A model generated the notes under the pieces. It saw only the letters and a list, made by a program, of their open reading frames with translations. It ran no database searches and was not told where the DNA came from. A stretch of 64,000 nt of DNA from Linepithema humile (Eukaryota > Arthropoda > Insecta > Hymenoptera > Formicidae), in assembly GCF_040581485.1 (NCBI RefSeq), contig NC_090133.1:21018001-21082000 (forward strand), given 5' to 3'. The position numbers and the translations under genes are program-made. This document shows positions 38,431 through 50,200 of the stretch, piece after piece; the stretch's first letter is position 1; every line of letters begins with the position of its first letter.

Positions 38431-38519
38431 GTTTCCGGCGCACCTGCGTACCACTCTACAACCGACGCGATGTGGCGAGTCTCTCACGAAGTTGCGCTGT
38501 AAGACCCGAAGTTAATTCA

Positions 38520-38554
<35 letters not shown>

Positions 38555-40870
38555 GTACGATCTTCATGTCGACAGTTTGATGAGCTGATTATCTGGTGGT
38601 TGATTACTTTGGCTACTGATGTATGCACGCTTTTCGAATCTTCGCATTCCACGTTTTCGCGACGAAAAGGGATGGATATCCGCGATAAACGTTCCTTTCC
38701 TGGAAATGGAATATGGGCGACGCGCGACGGCAGGTTTCGAGCTTCAGGTCGAATTACGATGTCACGATTTCTCGTTGGCGACCGTCATCGCTGTATGCGC
38801 CGGGTGAATTATTCACCGGCATGTCATCTGACAAAAGCACCCCCGGGGTACCGCGCGGAATGCGACTTAAGGCTCGTGCCCGTGGAGCACGCGCGCGGAA
38901 TAATATCCCTGTCCTCACTTTGCGTGACCAACGAACGGGATCCTTATGGGATCTCTTCGAAGACGAGAAAGGGACGTAGTCCATTTTCAGAAGAATAATT
39001 ACCTGGCGCGTCACTCTGGCTATGTCGATCCCGTGATAGCACTCGTGACGATGACATATCGTTCCCTTCAAGCCACTTTCTTAATTATAATGTTTACCTT
39101 AATAACGATCGTGTCAAGGCATCGAATTTTCGGTCTAATAGACAACCTCCGGCTGAAAAATAAAATAAATAGTTAACAAGAACATATTTGTATTAATAAA
39201 TTGTAACGTTAATGCATCAAAAGATGACAAACATGCGATATGACGTACATGCAAATTATGGAAACCAGTTATGCAGATTTTATTCTGCACGGATATTTGC
39301 ACAATTTCGAAGCGACTCGTCGTGATAAATACAACAGAGATAGACAGTAATTGCAGCATTTTATGATCGCATTTTGAATGAAACGCACCGGTTTGCTCGT
39401 AAAAATGACAAGGACTCGCTGCCGTGGATATCGCATAATGACGGATATTATCTGCATCCGCGACGGCCTGCGGACCGCCGGGGAAACTCATAAATCCATT
39501 GTGCGAGGCCTAATCGAGCGAAATATATACCTAAACTGCGGCGCCGCTGACGCTCGTTAACCTTTGCCACGACAGCGATGCACCTGAAGTTCATGTTCTC
39601 GCTCAGGACTGCGCTACTCCGGCAAACGCGTCAAACGGGACAAGCCGGACTTTATTACATGTCACCGGCATGCTGCCGCAGTAAAGGATGCTGTGGTGGT
39701 TTGCCGCTAGGACATTGTGTGTACAGGATAAACAGTCCAATAATGCTTCCCTAAGGCGAGCCAGACCATGTTATTAGTACGAAGAACTAACATTTATGAA
39801 GTAATTGTTTTAAACGTTTCCTTCGTGAACACACTTTTACGGACATTAGCTTTTGGAATATTTGTAAAACAAAAAAAAATTTAATGATAATAACTTAGGA
39901 AGCAAATTGGTGTGTAAAATTGCAAAAGTGTAAAAGAATGAATTATTTATTCTTGAAGGTTTACAAATTTTTATGGTTACTTCATAATCTTTCGTAATCT
40001 TTCATTTCTTTTTAAATATATTATTTTACTTTTTATATTTATTATACTTTGTAGAAATTTGATACATTGCCTGTCTTTCTATTGAAGAAAAAACCTCGGC
40101 GGAACAATGCCGTCGAAAGACACTTGTCAAAACTTGAGACAAGTCAAAGAAACCCGAGCATTCTTGATTCCGCGGCGAGACAACGTGCCTCAAAGAGGCA
40201 TGGGATTACCGAAAGTTTCCGCATGATGTCCCGTAAACATTACTCTAACATTACTTTCACAAAACGGCGAGCGCGAAGTTATGCCGCAGGCGCAGTCGCG
40301 GTCGACAACGTCCGGAAATTTCTCGAGAGTGCGCGTTCAACGAGTGATCTCATCTTGTTACATCTCCCCGCGGCGGTAGCCGCGACGTCTACACAAGCTT
40401 CCTTACGCAAGATTCTCGAAAGACTCGCACGAGGAACTCGTCGTTCGGTTATGCCACCCGTCAGCGAATTTTATTGCTCCTTCGCGATGATAGTCAACGC
40501 GCGCGCTTTGCCAGAGTTCTCTCCCTCCCTCCCTCTCTTTCCCTCTTCCGGCGCGTCATATTTCATCGTCTATCAACCCCCGGTCAGACCCGATTTCTCG
40601 GCACGAAATCACGAAATCCCATCGCGCGCGCTTTCCACCAGCGCGGAATAAAACGCGCCGAGCCCTCCGCCTCCGCCCTCCGTTCTCACGGGGACACGAA
40701 GTCCATGAAATCCAGTTGTCACGCGCCGCTCGATTCACGTTTGATCCATCGCCCGGCCGCGCCAAGCCGTCTCGGCTTTACGCCTCGACGTTTCGACCGC
40801 GTCGAACTTCCCTCGCGACATCCGTAGGATCTATGAGCGGCGAGAAAATGGCGAGTGTATTGAAACGTAA
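38431..40870. other. CpG-rich islands around an A27 tract, no recognisable gene
   Basis: 38430-39060, 39370-39770 and 40070-40860 are CpG-rich. The longest frame, 194 codons at 40067-40651 (+), overlaps another plus-phase frame (40474-40827) and a minus-strand frame (40556-40765). It shows no domain, signal peptide or membrane segment I recognise. 39780-40060 is AT-rich and empty. A polypyrimidine run lies near 40521-40551. Confidence 0.55.
38519..38545. repeat. A27 homopolymer
   Basis: 27 uninterrupted A, then GAGAAAAAAG. The 110 bases upstream are CpG-rich and follow a TATATAA word (38406-38412), so a processed retroposon was considered. No target-site duplication, tRNA-like head or known gene body is visible. 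Confidence 0.95.
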
Positions 40871-42620
40871 TAATTTTTATCTTCAGACAACCGTGAATTA
40901 TCTACAAAATGATTATCGAAAAATCATCGAAATATAATATAATACTATTTTAGTATTATATAATATATAATAACACTTTTTTAAATAAAACACTTATTTT
41001 AACTCTTGAATATATTAATAATTTAATATATTTGACATAACTATAACAAATTAATAACGATGATAATTCATTCGATAGATTTGCGATTTGTACTATTTTC
41101 AAAATAGAAAGCTCAATATTTCACACTTATTTTTAAATTTAATAAAATAATAAAATTTTATTCTCTATACATCTAGCTACAAATTTACAATAGATACTTG
41201 AAATATATGCTGGATATAGATAAAAGTATTGAAAAATGTATGTACATTGTTAGACAAAAAATTGTATTTCGATAAAATAATTCTATACTTGTGAAATCTG
41301 GCATGTAAATATTTCATACACAAAGAATTAAATTTATGCTGATGAACATTACAGAGTACAGATATTGTCAGATATAAAATATATAAAGTTTCATAAGTTT
41401 TATCGACAAATTTGCTTTGAGATAAACACATAGTTTTAAACAATAGATATAAAAGGAAAATATAGTGCATTGCAGCAATGTGATATTTGCGGCATTTTAT
41501 CGCTGATTGAGCGTACGCTATGCTTTATCTCGCGGCCATTTTGTGCAATACGGTAACTTGAGAAGATAGAGAAATAGTTGAGAGACCCTTGACGGCTTCA
41601 TTTTAGTCGGGCAGCCACGTGCGCAGTCATGCGGAGGGGTTGCTCGAATACACACGTGCGCGCGCGTGCCGCGTGGCTTCGAACGCACGCCTGCACGCAT
41701 GCAACGCAGCAATTACGCAAATACCGGCAAGTTATGCAAGGCGCGCGACCGATTCTAATCCCGTTTATTGCTCTCCTTTCGCCACTGCGTTCCTTACGTA
41801 TTTCCATTTTCTCACCTTCCCAGGACGAACGCTTTGCGCAGGAGCGCGCGGGGTCGGAAAGACGAGCCGCATTTGGCGCGGACGAAACGAGAGTGGCGAG
41901 GGATCACGAAAAGTCCAGACCTGGACTCGCAATATTGCGGCGCCGTTTATCTCGAGCCGGAGAAAAGCGGGTAACGTGGGATCTTCGGTTTCTCGAAAAC
42001 GCTCCACCGCGATTCTCACTGTTTCCCTCATAAAAATGCAAGAATGGCATGTTTTCGTAACGACGACGTATCTAATTCTGCACTTTATATTCCGTACCGA
42101 CGTAACTTTACTTTCACAGCTTCGGTTTCGGTACGTACAACCCCGTCCGTTGCCTATCTTTTATATTCTACATAACGAAACTCTGTTTTTCTTCGTGAAT
42201 ATATTTCACGGAGTGAAATTACATTTTAACTTCAGGGAAAAACTATTCTTGTATGTTTGCGAGAGCCGTCACGAGCGACGAGTGCCTTTGTCAACTTGAT
42301 TATGTTCACTGATCCGTTCCGAGCGCGATTTCAATCGGGAACGCTTCAGGTGCATCGGTAAGACCATCAAAGGCGTATCACTAATCGCAGAGATTAATTG
42401 AGCGCGCGTTTAATTGAGCAAGTGCCCGGGAGTACTTGCTCGCACATACAAATATGTATCCTAGAAACGCTGGCTTCGAATGTGGTCGACCGTCGTGTCC
42501 ATCTACTGCGATCACCGTGTACACCGGATCCCGAATCTATTTTCAATTCCCAACCGGATTTCGTCGTCTCCCGCACCTCAATACCGGGGGTCTTGCATTA
42601 AGCTTCCAGAAAGAACAGAC
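40871..42620. other. AT-rich DNA then a large CpG-rich island
   Basis: 40871-41500 is AT-rich with a small inverted repeat at 40937-40961. 41510-42610 is strongly CpG-rich. It contains the longest frame of the window (226 codons, 41619-42299, +), overlapped by a 134-codon frame in another plus phase and an 88-codon minus frame. A GARGVGKTS stretch in the long frame resembles a Walker A motif, but no other part of a P-loop domain is present. Confidence 0.55.
40937..40961. repeat. 11-bp inverted repeat
   Basis: ATATAATACTA and its reverse complement flank TTT; an AT-rich small hairpin. Confidence 0.6.
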
Positions 42621-44935
42621 ATGCCAGACGAACAAATTATTCATAACTAATAGAGCGATATGAATTACATATTTTTTCAGTTTGAATATGTGATTTACAG
42701 AATAGATGCCTTATTGCATAAGAAATAAAAATACGAATTTTCGATTTTATACGATGCTACAAATCTCTATTACGAAATATATACATAAAAGTAGAAACGA
42801 TACAAGTTCTATGAATGATTTATAAGAAATCTGATCCTCTATGTTGTAAAATTTACTCTCTAGTGACTTTAATATTTTCAGATATAGATGTATCTCAGAA
42901 TATCATTTATATTAAATGCTCGCTGAAATGATGTTATTGTTTTAACAATGAGCACGTCATTATAATATTCAATGCGAAATGTAACGGCAAGCGGATTTGT
43001 GTAACAAATAATTTCCGTGGGTTTACGCGATTTGTTAGCATCATGAATACAGTAATGGTGGTGATATTGTATTAATAAAGCTCTCTCTAATGGTAGGTAA
43101 TTCAGATATTCTCATTTCAGTTTTCATCTTGCAATTAGCGCATTATTATCGCAGCCATTAATCTTCTTACACAATGTTTACATATGCGTTTTGAACATTG
43201 TTATCGCTTGCTATTAAATGCGAGCAAATGCGTAAATATATAAATGTATATATTTATAAAACGTCACAGCGTAGCAGTAGTTTTGTATAATAGAAATATT
43301 TAAAAAAATCTGCTTGTTTGCTTGTAAAAACAAATCAAGAAAGATGAATATCTGAATAGATAATGTTAAATTATTTGAAAATTACTAGATATATTACTGA
43401 CAACCATGTACTACAAAAATATATTTTTAATTGCATAATAATGCATGTTCTAGAAAAATTTTGAATTAATTACGGTGTAGCGGAATAAAATTTGAAATTA
43501 TATTATAAAATCATTACTGAAACTTCAATATATTATAGGAACAATTTACTTTGTTTTATTGAGATTGGAAGGGATTGTAGAAAGGACTTGCCTTGTCTCA
43601 TCGAGACCTACAGGGATTTAATCCTTCTAGTATACATAACGCAATTGAGGATTAAAATCATTACTGTGGCAATTGTTCCTCTTGTTACAATTTATCTCAA
43701 TCCGTCCTAGCTTCGTCATTAATGCAGAATTATTTCTCACTGCAAAATAACAACATAATTACTTGGAAAGTTTTATTAAATTATATTACGTAGTACTTAT
43801 TGTGAAAAAAATTAATTGGAAGTTTTGCAATATTTCGCATTTTTCTTAACAGAATTTTCTCAATATCGGAATGGCACTCGCGCTAGGAATGTGCAAGCGA
43901 TTAATTTCGCGTATTTGATGATTTTAATAACTTATAGAACACACGAACCAATAGGAAAACCTATAGGAGGAAAACTCGAATTTAACTTAATTCCCGTTTT
44001 ACGAGTATTCGCACGAACCTATTCGCGATATTAGCCGCACGAGTGCGTCGATATTTGCCCCGAGTTTTCCCGCGGCGCCAGCGGCTTTTATAGCCAATCG
44101 AGAAAAAGACGCGAACTGGTCTAAGTATCGAACGACGGGAGAAGTCGTTCTGGTTAAATACAAACTCTCGTCGAAGACCAATAATTGGAGCTGACTCCTT
44201 CGCGCGCGCGCGCACGCGAGAATTGTAGCGGGCGATGTCGAAGTAAAGACGATTGAATCCACGTCGATGGAATTCACGTGGATGGCAGAGCTCACTGAGC
44301 CAACAAATTATCTTCTTTACGAAAACCGCGGCGAGCGCTTTTTTTTGCCGGCCGACAAGTCCTATTCACTGCGCTCCTTATTCCTTTCTGCTTTTGTTAC
44401 TTCTTCCCGCTCGATTCTGTTCCGACACGCCGTCTATAGATTCGCATATTGGACACATTGTCCTTTAATGATGTTTAACAGGCAAACTTTCACGCCTCGC
44501 GGATCGATTCGCATTATGCAGGAAATACGATGGATTGTATGTAATATATGAATATTATCATAATGGATATTAATTCTCTAATAGTTATTAACGGTTTAAA
44601 CGTTCAATATTCCGATATTCCCGTATTCCAATTGAAAACACCGTTTCTCATGTCAATTTTGAATATCTATCTTAATTAAAATCTTCCATTGTTCTGTTGT
44701 TTATATTGGTTGAAGGAAAATGTACATTAATTTCTTAAAATAATGAATATATTGTATTTTACGTACTATCGTAAATTAACATCCATTATGAATATTAAAG
44801 TATTTATTTGTTTTCTAATTGACTCAATTTTAAACTTACTTTATTAATACATCTAGTCATTATTAATTAATTGTATTTAAATTTTACTTAATCGAGATTT
44901 AATATGATGTGTGATTAATAATCTAAAAGAAATGG

Positions 44936-44977
<42 letters not shown>

Positions 44978-45380
44978 ATCATAGATCAGATTATATTGTT
45001 CTAGAATATTATGCAGAGCAAAAAATATATGATGAAAATAATATTGCGGTATGATTTATCGCGAAACGCCAGCTATCATGCCATGACAGTGTCATGAAGT
45101 GAAATTTGAAAAATTATGGGCGTATGTGTTTTTTTTTCTTTGCTACTAGCACGCTGCTATTAGTGTATTCTGAAGTGAGAATAGAAACTGTCATTTGGCG
45201 ATGTGAAAGGAAAAGAAAGTTAGACAAGAATAAAGCAAGATTATTATATTAATATTTTTATAATTATATTATTTCTATGATTTATGTAAGATTATATCTT
45301 TGTAAAAAGACGGCTCTCGCAATATCTCGATTATTTTGGCATCGACTCTAAATACATACGGCGTTTGTTCTTTCACTTTC
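42621..45380. other. AT-rich DNA with one island and a CA microsatellite
   Basis: 44000-44550 is CpG-rich, with an alternating GC run near 44199-44217 and frames of 94 codons (+) and 98 codons (-). The rest is AT-rich, with the CA tract at 44937-44975. Nothing else is supported. Confidence 0.55.
44937..44975. repeat. (CA)19 microsatellite
   Basis: 39 bases of perfect CA repeat in AT-rich DNA; likely length-polymorphic. Confidence 0.98.
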
Positions 45381-46002
45381 GAATTGCAGAATAATAGTTA
45401 TTCTTGTTTCGAGGTATCAAAAGACGGAAGATGGATATTTCACCTAAACGCCATGCGAACATTTCTTCCAACATTTCTCTAACGTACGATTTCTCCTTTC
45501 TTTGTTCCAGGTGAGTGTCATCGGTACGTCGGCCAATCGCGTATATAATTCGCCGGCACGGATCAGCGGTTCGAGGAAAGAACACGTACACCGCGACGTG
45601 TAATTTCGCCGACCGTGTCTTTTGCACGAACTCTCCGAGGTCGATTGCCGTAGTCGGCTTCGCGTAGTTCCCAACAGCTGTGCCGACGTCCAAGTTTCGA
45701 CGGCGGAAAACTTTCCGTCACGGGTTCGGCTAATCGTCACAATCAAGTATGTAGCTTGCAACGCGTGCAGATATGTGGAACGTAGCTGTTTTCAATACTA
45801 ATTAACGCAATGACGTGGAAAGGTATTGATATTAGTATTGGTTAACGTATTCAGTTGAAATACATTAACATGCGAACGCGTTAAATTTGTTCTCGAAAGG
45901 AAGATTTAATGTGAAAAAGTTACAAGTGCCACAAGCACGTACCGATAATATACGTACAATTGCTTTTTTAATATTACGAGAACTTAACATTCCGTGTGCT
46001 AC
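45381..46002. other. CpG-rich patch downstream of the second ratchet candidate
   Basis: About 45500-45740 is CpG-rich and immediately follows the candidate splice junction. From 45511 one plus frame stays open for 30 codons, ending at 45603. A GTATGT donor-like word lies at 45747-45752. Minus-strand frames of 106 and 105 codons overlap here without a recognisable domain. Confidence 0.45.
45479..45516 (+). promoter_or_regulatory. Candidate recursive-splicing ratchet point 2
   Basis: CTAAC at 45479-45483 (branch A at 45482) is followed by a strong pyrimidine tract and TTCCAG ending at 45510. A near-perfect donor, GTGAGT, starts at 45511. The branch-to-AG distance is 28 nt, almost the same as in the candidate at 11.8 kb, and both are on the plus strand. 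Known Drosophila ratchet points share this juxtaposed layout. An alternative is an ordinary 3' splice site of a small exon starting at 45511. The site is better than the first candidate because its pyrimidine tract is richer and its acceptor is CAG. Confidence 0.45.
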
Positions 46003-46305
46003 GTTATCTATATTATCAAATATTAAGATATAATATTATAAGGCGCAAAAATGAATAAAATTTACATTTTATTCATTTTTATGCTTTCGAATTTTTATCA
46101 TATAATTCGGCAGATCTAGAACTTTACTGCGATGCAAATTGAAATCTTATATTTTAAACAAAGAAATGATTTTGAATTTTAGAATATAAGATTTCAATGC
46201 ATCGCAGTAAAATTTTAGGCCTACTAAATGATATGACATAAGATTTTAAAGCACATAAAAATGAATAAAATGTACATTAATGTTAAATATTGACATATTG
46301 ATAAC
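46003..46305. mobile_element. Foldback (MITE-like) element with a 91-bp stem
   Basis: Arms 46063-46153 and 46183-46273 pair over about 80% of positions by eye. They include a perfect 21-bp outer block, a 13-bp ACTGCGATGC-type block and a perfect 16-bp block next to the 29-base loop. Outside them, 46003-46028 and 46280-46305 also match in inverted order (GTTATC ... GATAAC). A third copy of the outer block lies at 46045-46060, in the opposite sense to 46066-46083, giving an alternative small hairpin. The element has no coding capacity. It could be a MITE or, if transcribed, a source of hairpin small RNA. Confidence 0.55.
46045..46083. repeat. Small hairpin at the edge of the 46-kb foldback
   Basis: GCAAAAATGAATAAAA pairs with TTTTATTCATTTTT plus ATGC across a 5-6-base centre, with one bulged base. 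The same word recurs at about 46254-46270 in the element's right arm. Confidence 0.8.
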
Positions 46306-49300
46306 ATACTCTTTTTAAGAGAGGAGTGAAAATAGTTGAACAGTTCTACTTGCTCGAATAGAAAATTCCCGTAGCTGAAAACGAGATGTATGTAACATCG
46401 ATAAGATACTAATTCTTGCATGGAGATTCTACTGCTTTCAAGAGCTACCTCTATGAATGCCGAATTCGCTGTGTTATTGTGCAAGTTCGAATTTTATGCT
46501 TCGACAAAGATCAAAGAATTCGTACGTGAAGTATGAAACAATAGAGCGGGATTATGAAATTCCAAGTCGACGCCTCATTCTCATTTAACGTATTTGATCT
46601 CGCGGATTTGCTCTTGGAAACCGACGACGACTACGTACTTTAGCTATATATTTGACATATAACGATGTCGACAAAAGCATTCCGCAAGTTATCGATCGAC
46701 GCCGAGTCAGTTAAGATTAATTCGACAAAGCTCGTGCGAGACTGCTTAGTTGCTACTTAACTTTGTGTTTGCAGTCCTGGAAGTTCTCTTAATGTATTAC
46801 GCATAACTCGCTCCAGTTGTGCGTAATTAAATTTAAGATGCCGCTATCTAAAGCTGACACGAAATGTTCCGCTAACATGTGTGTACATTAAGTGAGATCC
46901 TATTCGCATTCATACATTTTGAGAATTTGGAATTAAGAAAGATCACAGATAAAAAAACTAACAGCATCCTTGATAAGATTATAATATTTTAAATATAATT
47001 GTATTATTTCGAAAAATTGACATTTAATTAATATAAAAGAAATTGAATAGATTAACGTAACGATTTTTTTTAACGTAAAGAAATTATACAAATTATTTAA
47101 AATATAAATATGTAGACGTGTAAACATCAATAATTTTTTATAATATATATTTTCTGATAATATAAATTTTACCTTATACACACATAATGCAATTTTGAAC
47201 AACGATAATCGAAATTTCAAATCTTTGATGATCCAAAAGCGGAATGAAGGCTTACTGTCGGAGCGGCTTACGTTTTTACATGAATTATTACGCAGCGATA
47301 AAATAGATAAGCGCGGCTGCCAGCGAGCAGATATCGGACCCCAACGATGCGTCCTAGCAATCCATCTTCATCGCTTGGCGAACGTGGTATAAGCTGCTCT
47401 ACGATCGCAGTGACTATCAGTCATTGATTCCTGTTTCGTGGGGCTATATTATATCCTACATATACATAAAATAACTGATAATATGTACCCCTTTATCTCG
47501 TTATAAATTTAATTAAAATAACATTATAAAGTTAATTGGAATAATTGTAAGATTGCAGGTAAATATGTTATTTTGCAATATTTAAATTTTAAAACTTTAT
47601 GACTCTAAATGTGTTTTGAATTCAAAAGTTAAAAGTTAAAAAAAAAAACACTTAACTCCTTATATTATTCATATTTATTGTGTATTGCATATTGTATTAT
47701 TTATTATTTATTATGTATTACATATTGTACATCCGAATGATACACATTGCGGAAACCGTACTGTCTTTAACAACCTAAAAAAATCGATAGTCCATACATC
47801 CATTAACATGTGTGCCATGCAAAAAGTAAATCCGATTGTACGCGCGACTGAAGCGCAGGCATTCGTTTTCTAATTCAACGTTGATCAATTGGAAATCCTC
47901 GACTCGATTGCTCGGTAAAGCATACGAATAAAACAACACGATCGATTGCTACCAATAATGCAGAAGCGTTCTTTATCGGATGTAAAGTTTACTTGCTCGG
48001 TTAAATAATTTCTTGTAATTTTTGTAATTTCTTTATTTATATTTTGAAGAAAGCGCAATTTTATATTCATATTTATAAATATATCCTCTTCAACATTCGT
48101 TGACATTCATTAAACTTATTTTCGGAAACAAAATTTATTGTATAAAATATAAACGTTTTATTTGCCACGAAAGTTTTAAACCTATAAATTTTTTTAGCTC
48201 TAGTTAATAATGTCAATTAAAACTTGGTAAAAATTTATTTCAAATTTCATTAAATTAATATAAAAAGATTTATTCTCGGCTATTGTTGATCACATAATGC
48301 ACACTAAAAATTACAATAAAAAATATGTTTTAAAAAATTTTTCAATTATAAGTACATTTAGAAATAAAAACAAAATGAATGACTCGCCCAATATTTAGTA
48401 ACATGTTTAAGCATCTCAAACATCTTGTATATTTTTTGTCATTTCTCCTTTTTATTAATACGAAATTAAAGCTTCCCGGAAGAGAAATGGCATTTGTCAT
48501 TCCGTATGTGAAACATCAGCTTTAATAAATTTGTTTGAGCCAACAATCAGTTATTTTTTAAGAAACACGCAGAAAGCAGATAAAACATACTCTAATCTAA
48601 TGTCCGTACTTAATTTCACGATAGCGGGAGAATATTTTCTCCCAGAGCACTGTAATGGCGCCTGTTGAAAGATTGCACGGAGCTTTGTTCCATTGTGAAT
48701 TCATTTTTTTACTGATCTTTTTATTGTTGACGCGGCAAGTACAATAAACAGAATTTTAATACCGGGCATTATTTCACGAATAATATGCGTCAGCAAAATA
48801 CGAAATTTTAGAGAAATATTTCGATTATAAAAGTATATGCAAAATTAAAATAGTTGGTATTAATAAATGATTTTAAGTGAAATAATCGGACAATTAAATA
48901 AATACCATAATTTAAAATTTTTAATTGATTAATAATTGGTTTTATTGACCTTTGATTATTATTAATTTTATTTAATCGATAAAATAAAAAATATTACGGA
49001 TACTATTTTGTAATTTTTTACTCTATTATGATCCTAAATGGTTTAATTACCTTAGCGATGGTCGCACCACTTTTGCATGAAATAATGTGCGTTGAAATAA
49101 CGCGAAGTAGGATTTTGTGAAGAAATTAACTATAAAGTCTTGATTAAAGCTACTTTATAAGCCGGTTGGAATGGCAGTCAGAGAAAGTTGCAGGTAATTG
49201 GCATTAACTTCGAATTAGCCATAAGATTAGCCGCGGACGTGCCATCGCGGCGTCTCATTCGACCGCTTCTGCGCGGCTAATCCTGAGAAATCGTAACGAT

Positions 49301-50200
49301 TAAACGTAATTAGAAACCGATAAATGGCCTGCTCGTGCGAGCAACCGGTGTCGGTATAGCACGAGAAATTGGTTTAATTTCGCGATACGGTAAGAGTAAT
49401 TTTGCGAGAATTAGCATATCACGTTCGGTGGAATATAAGCATGGCCTTCAATCGGTAAGATTACGAATAATATTTGAATTATTTCTAATGCACCAAAAAA
49501 ATAAAAATTTATATAAAATCGACAATAGCACTATTCAATAAAAAGATGTTGCATTTGAAAACAGTACTGATGAGTAAAACCATAGTGCATATTCAATTCA
49601 ATAATATATACTACTACAAATTTCAAAAAGCACACGGTCAAATTTTTCCAAATAAATTTTTCAACATATCGCAATATAACTTCTCTTCAAAATTAAATAG
49701 CATTAATGATAAAATACAGTTTACATTAAAATAAAATTTACAAAACATGAAAATTCTGTTATCGATTTCTCTACTGACAAAATTTAATATATGTTTAAAT
49801 CTCTTGGGTTTGAGTTGTGAATAATTTTATAATCGCAATTCCTAATGTCGATTTAAATTCAAATTTTCACTAATTAAATTCCAAACTCATTACAGTATTC
49901 ATAACCGGAGTGTAAAGTGGACGATTAATAACAACTCGCAATGTATTATTGGACATATTATAATATTATACCATCTATGTATCATATTATATCATTTATA
50001 CTATAGATAATATCAATTAATTTTGCTAATACATTTTATGCAAAAACTAATTACTAATGAAAAAGCAATAAATGGACACGGCGCATTTTTGTATTATTAA
50101 TATTATAATAGTGCGTAACATCGCTATATATTCGGCAACACGATGTAATCACGTTGCGCAAAAGTAGGAAATACGTCTTTCTTATTGATCACGTCGAATA
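46306..50200. other. Long AT-rich gene-free stretch
   Basis: Almost uniformly AT-rich, with poly-A/T tracts and TTATTA runs near 47693-47720. No frame has a motif; the 95-codon minus frame at 46933-47220 is Ile/Leu/Tyr/Phe-rich, as expected for chance AT-rich translation. The exception is a less AT-rich block at 49140-49480 with homeodomain-type words. Confidence 0.6.
49195..49313. promoter_or_regulatory. Cluster of homeodomain-type words
   Basis: TAATTG (49195-49200), AATTAG (49213-49218), GATTAG (49225-49230), TAATCC (49278-49283, an Otd-type GGATTA in reverse) and GTAATTAG (49306-49313) fall within 120 bases of an otherwise mixed-composition block. GATTAGCCGCG at 49225-49235 recurs inverted, without mismatch, at 49272-49282. 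This is the pattern of a small developmental enhancer, but no neighbouring gene supports a role. Confidence 0.3.

Noticed and set aside
40067..40651. 194-codon plus frame
   Set aside because: It is overlapped by frames in another phase and on the other strand. No motif, signal peptide or membrane segment was recognised.
41619..42299. 226-codon frame with a Walker A-like GARGVGKTS string
   Set aside because: No Walker B, switch or other P-loop domain features follow. Other phases and the minus strand are open over the same bases, and the composition explains the open frame.
43537..43680. AGGAACAATT / AATTGTTCCT inverted pair as a foldback
   Set aside because: Only ten bases pair, and neighbouring similar words are not in inverted order.
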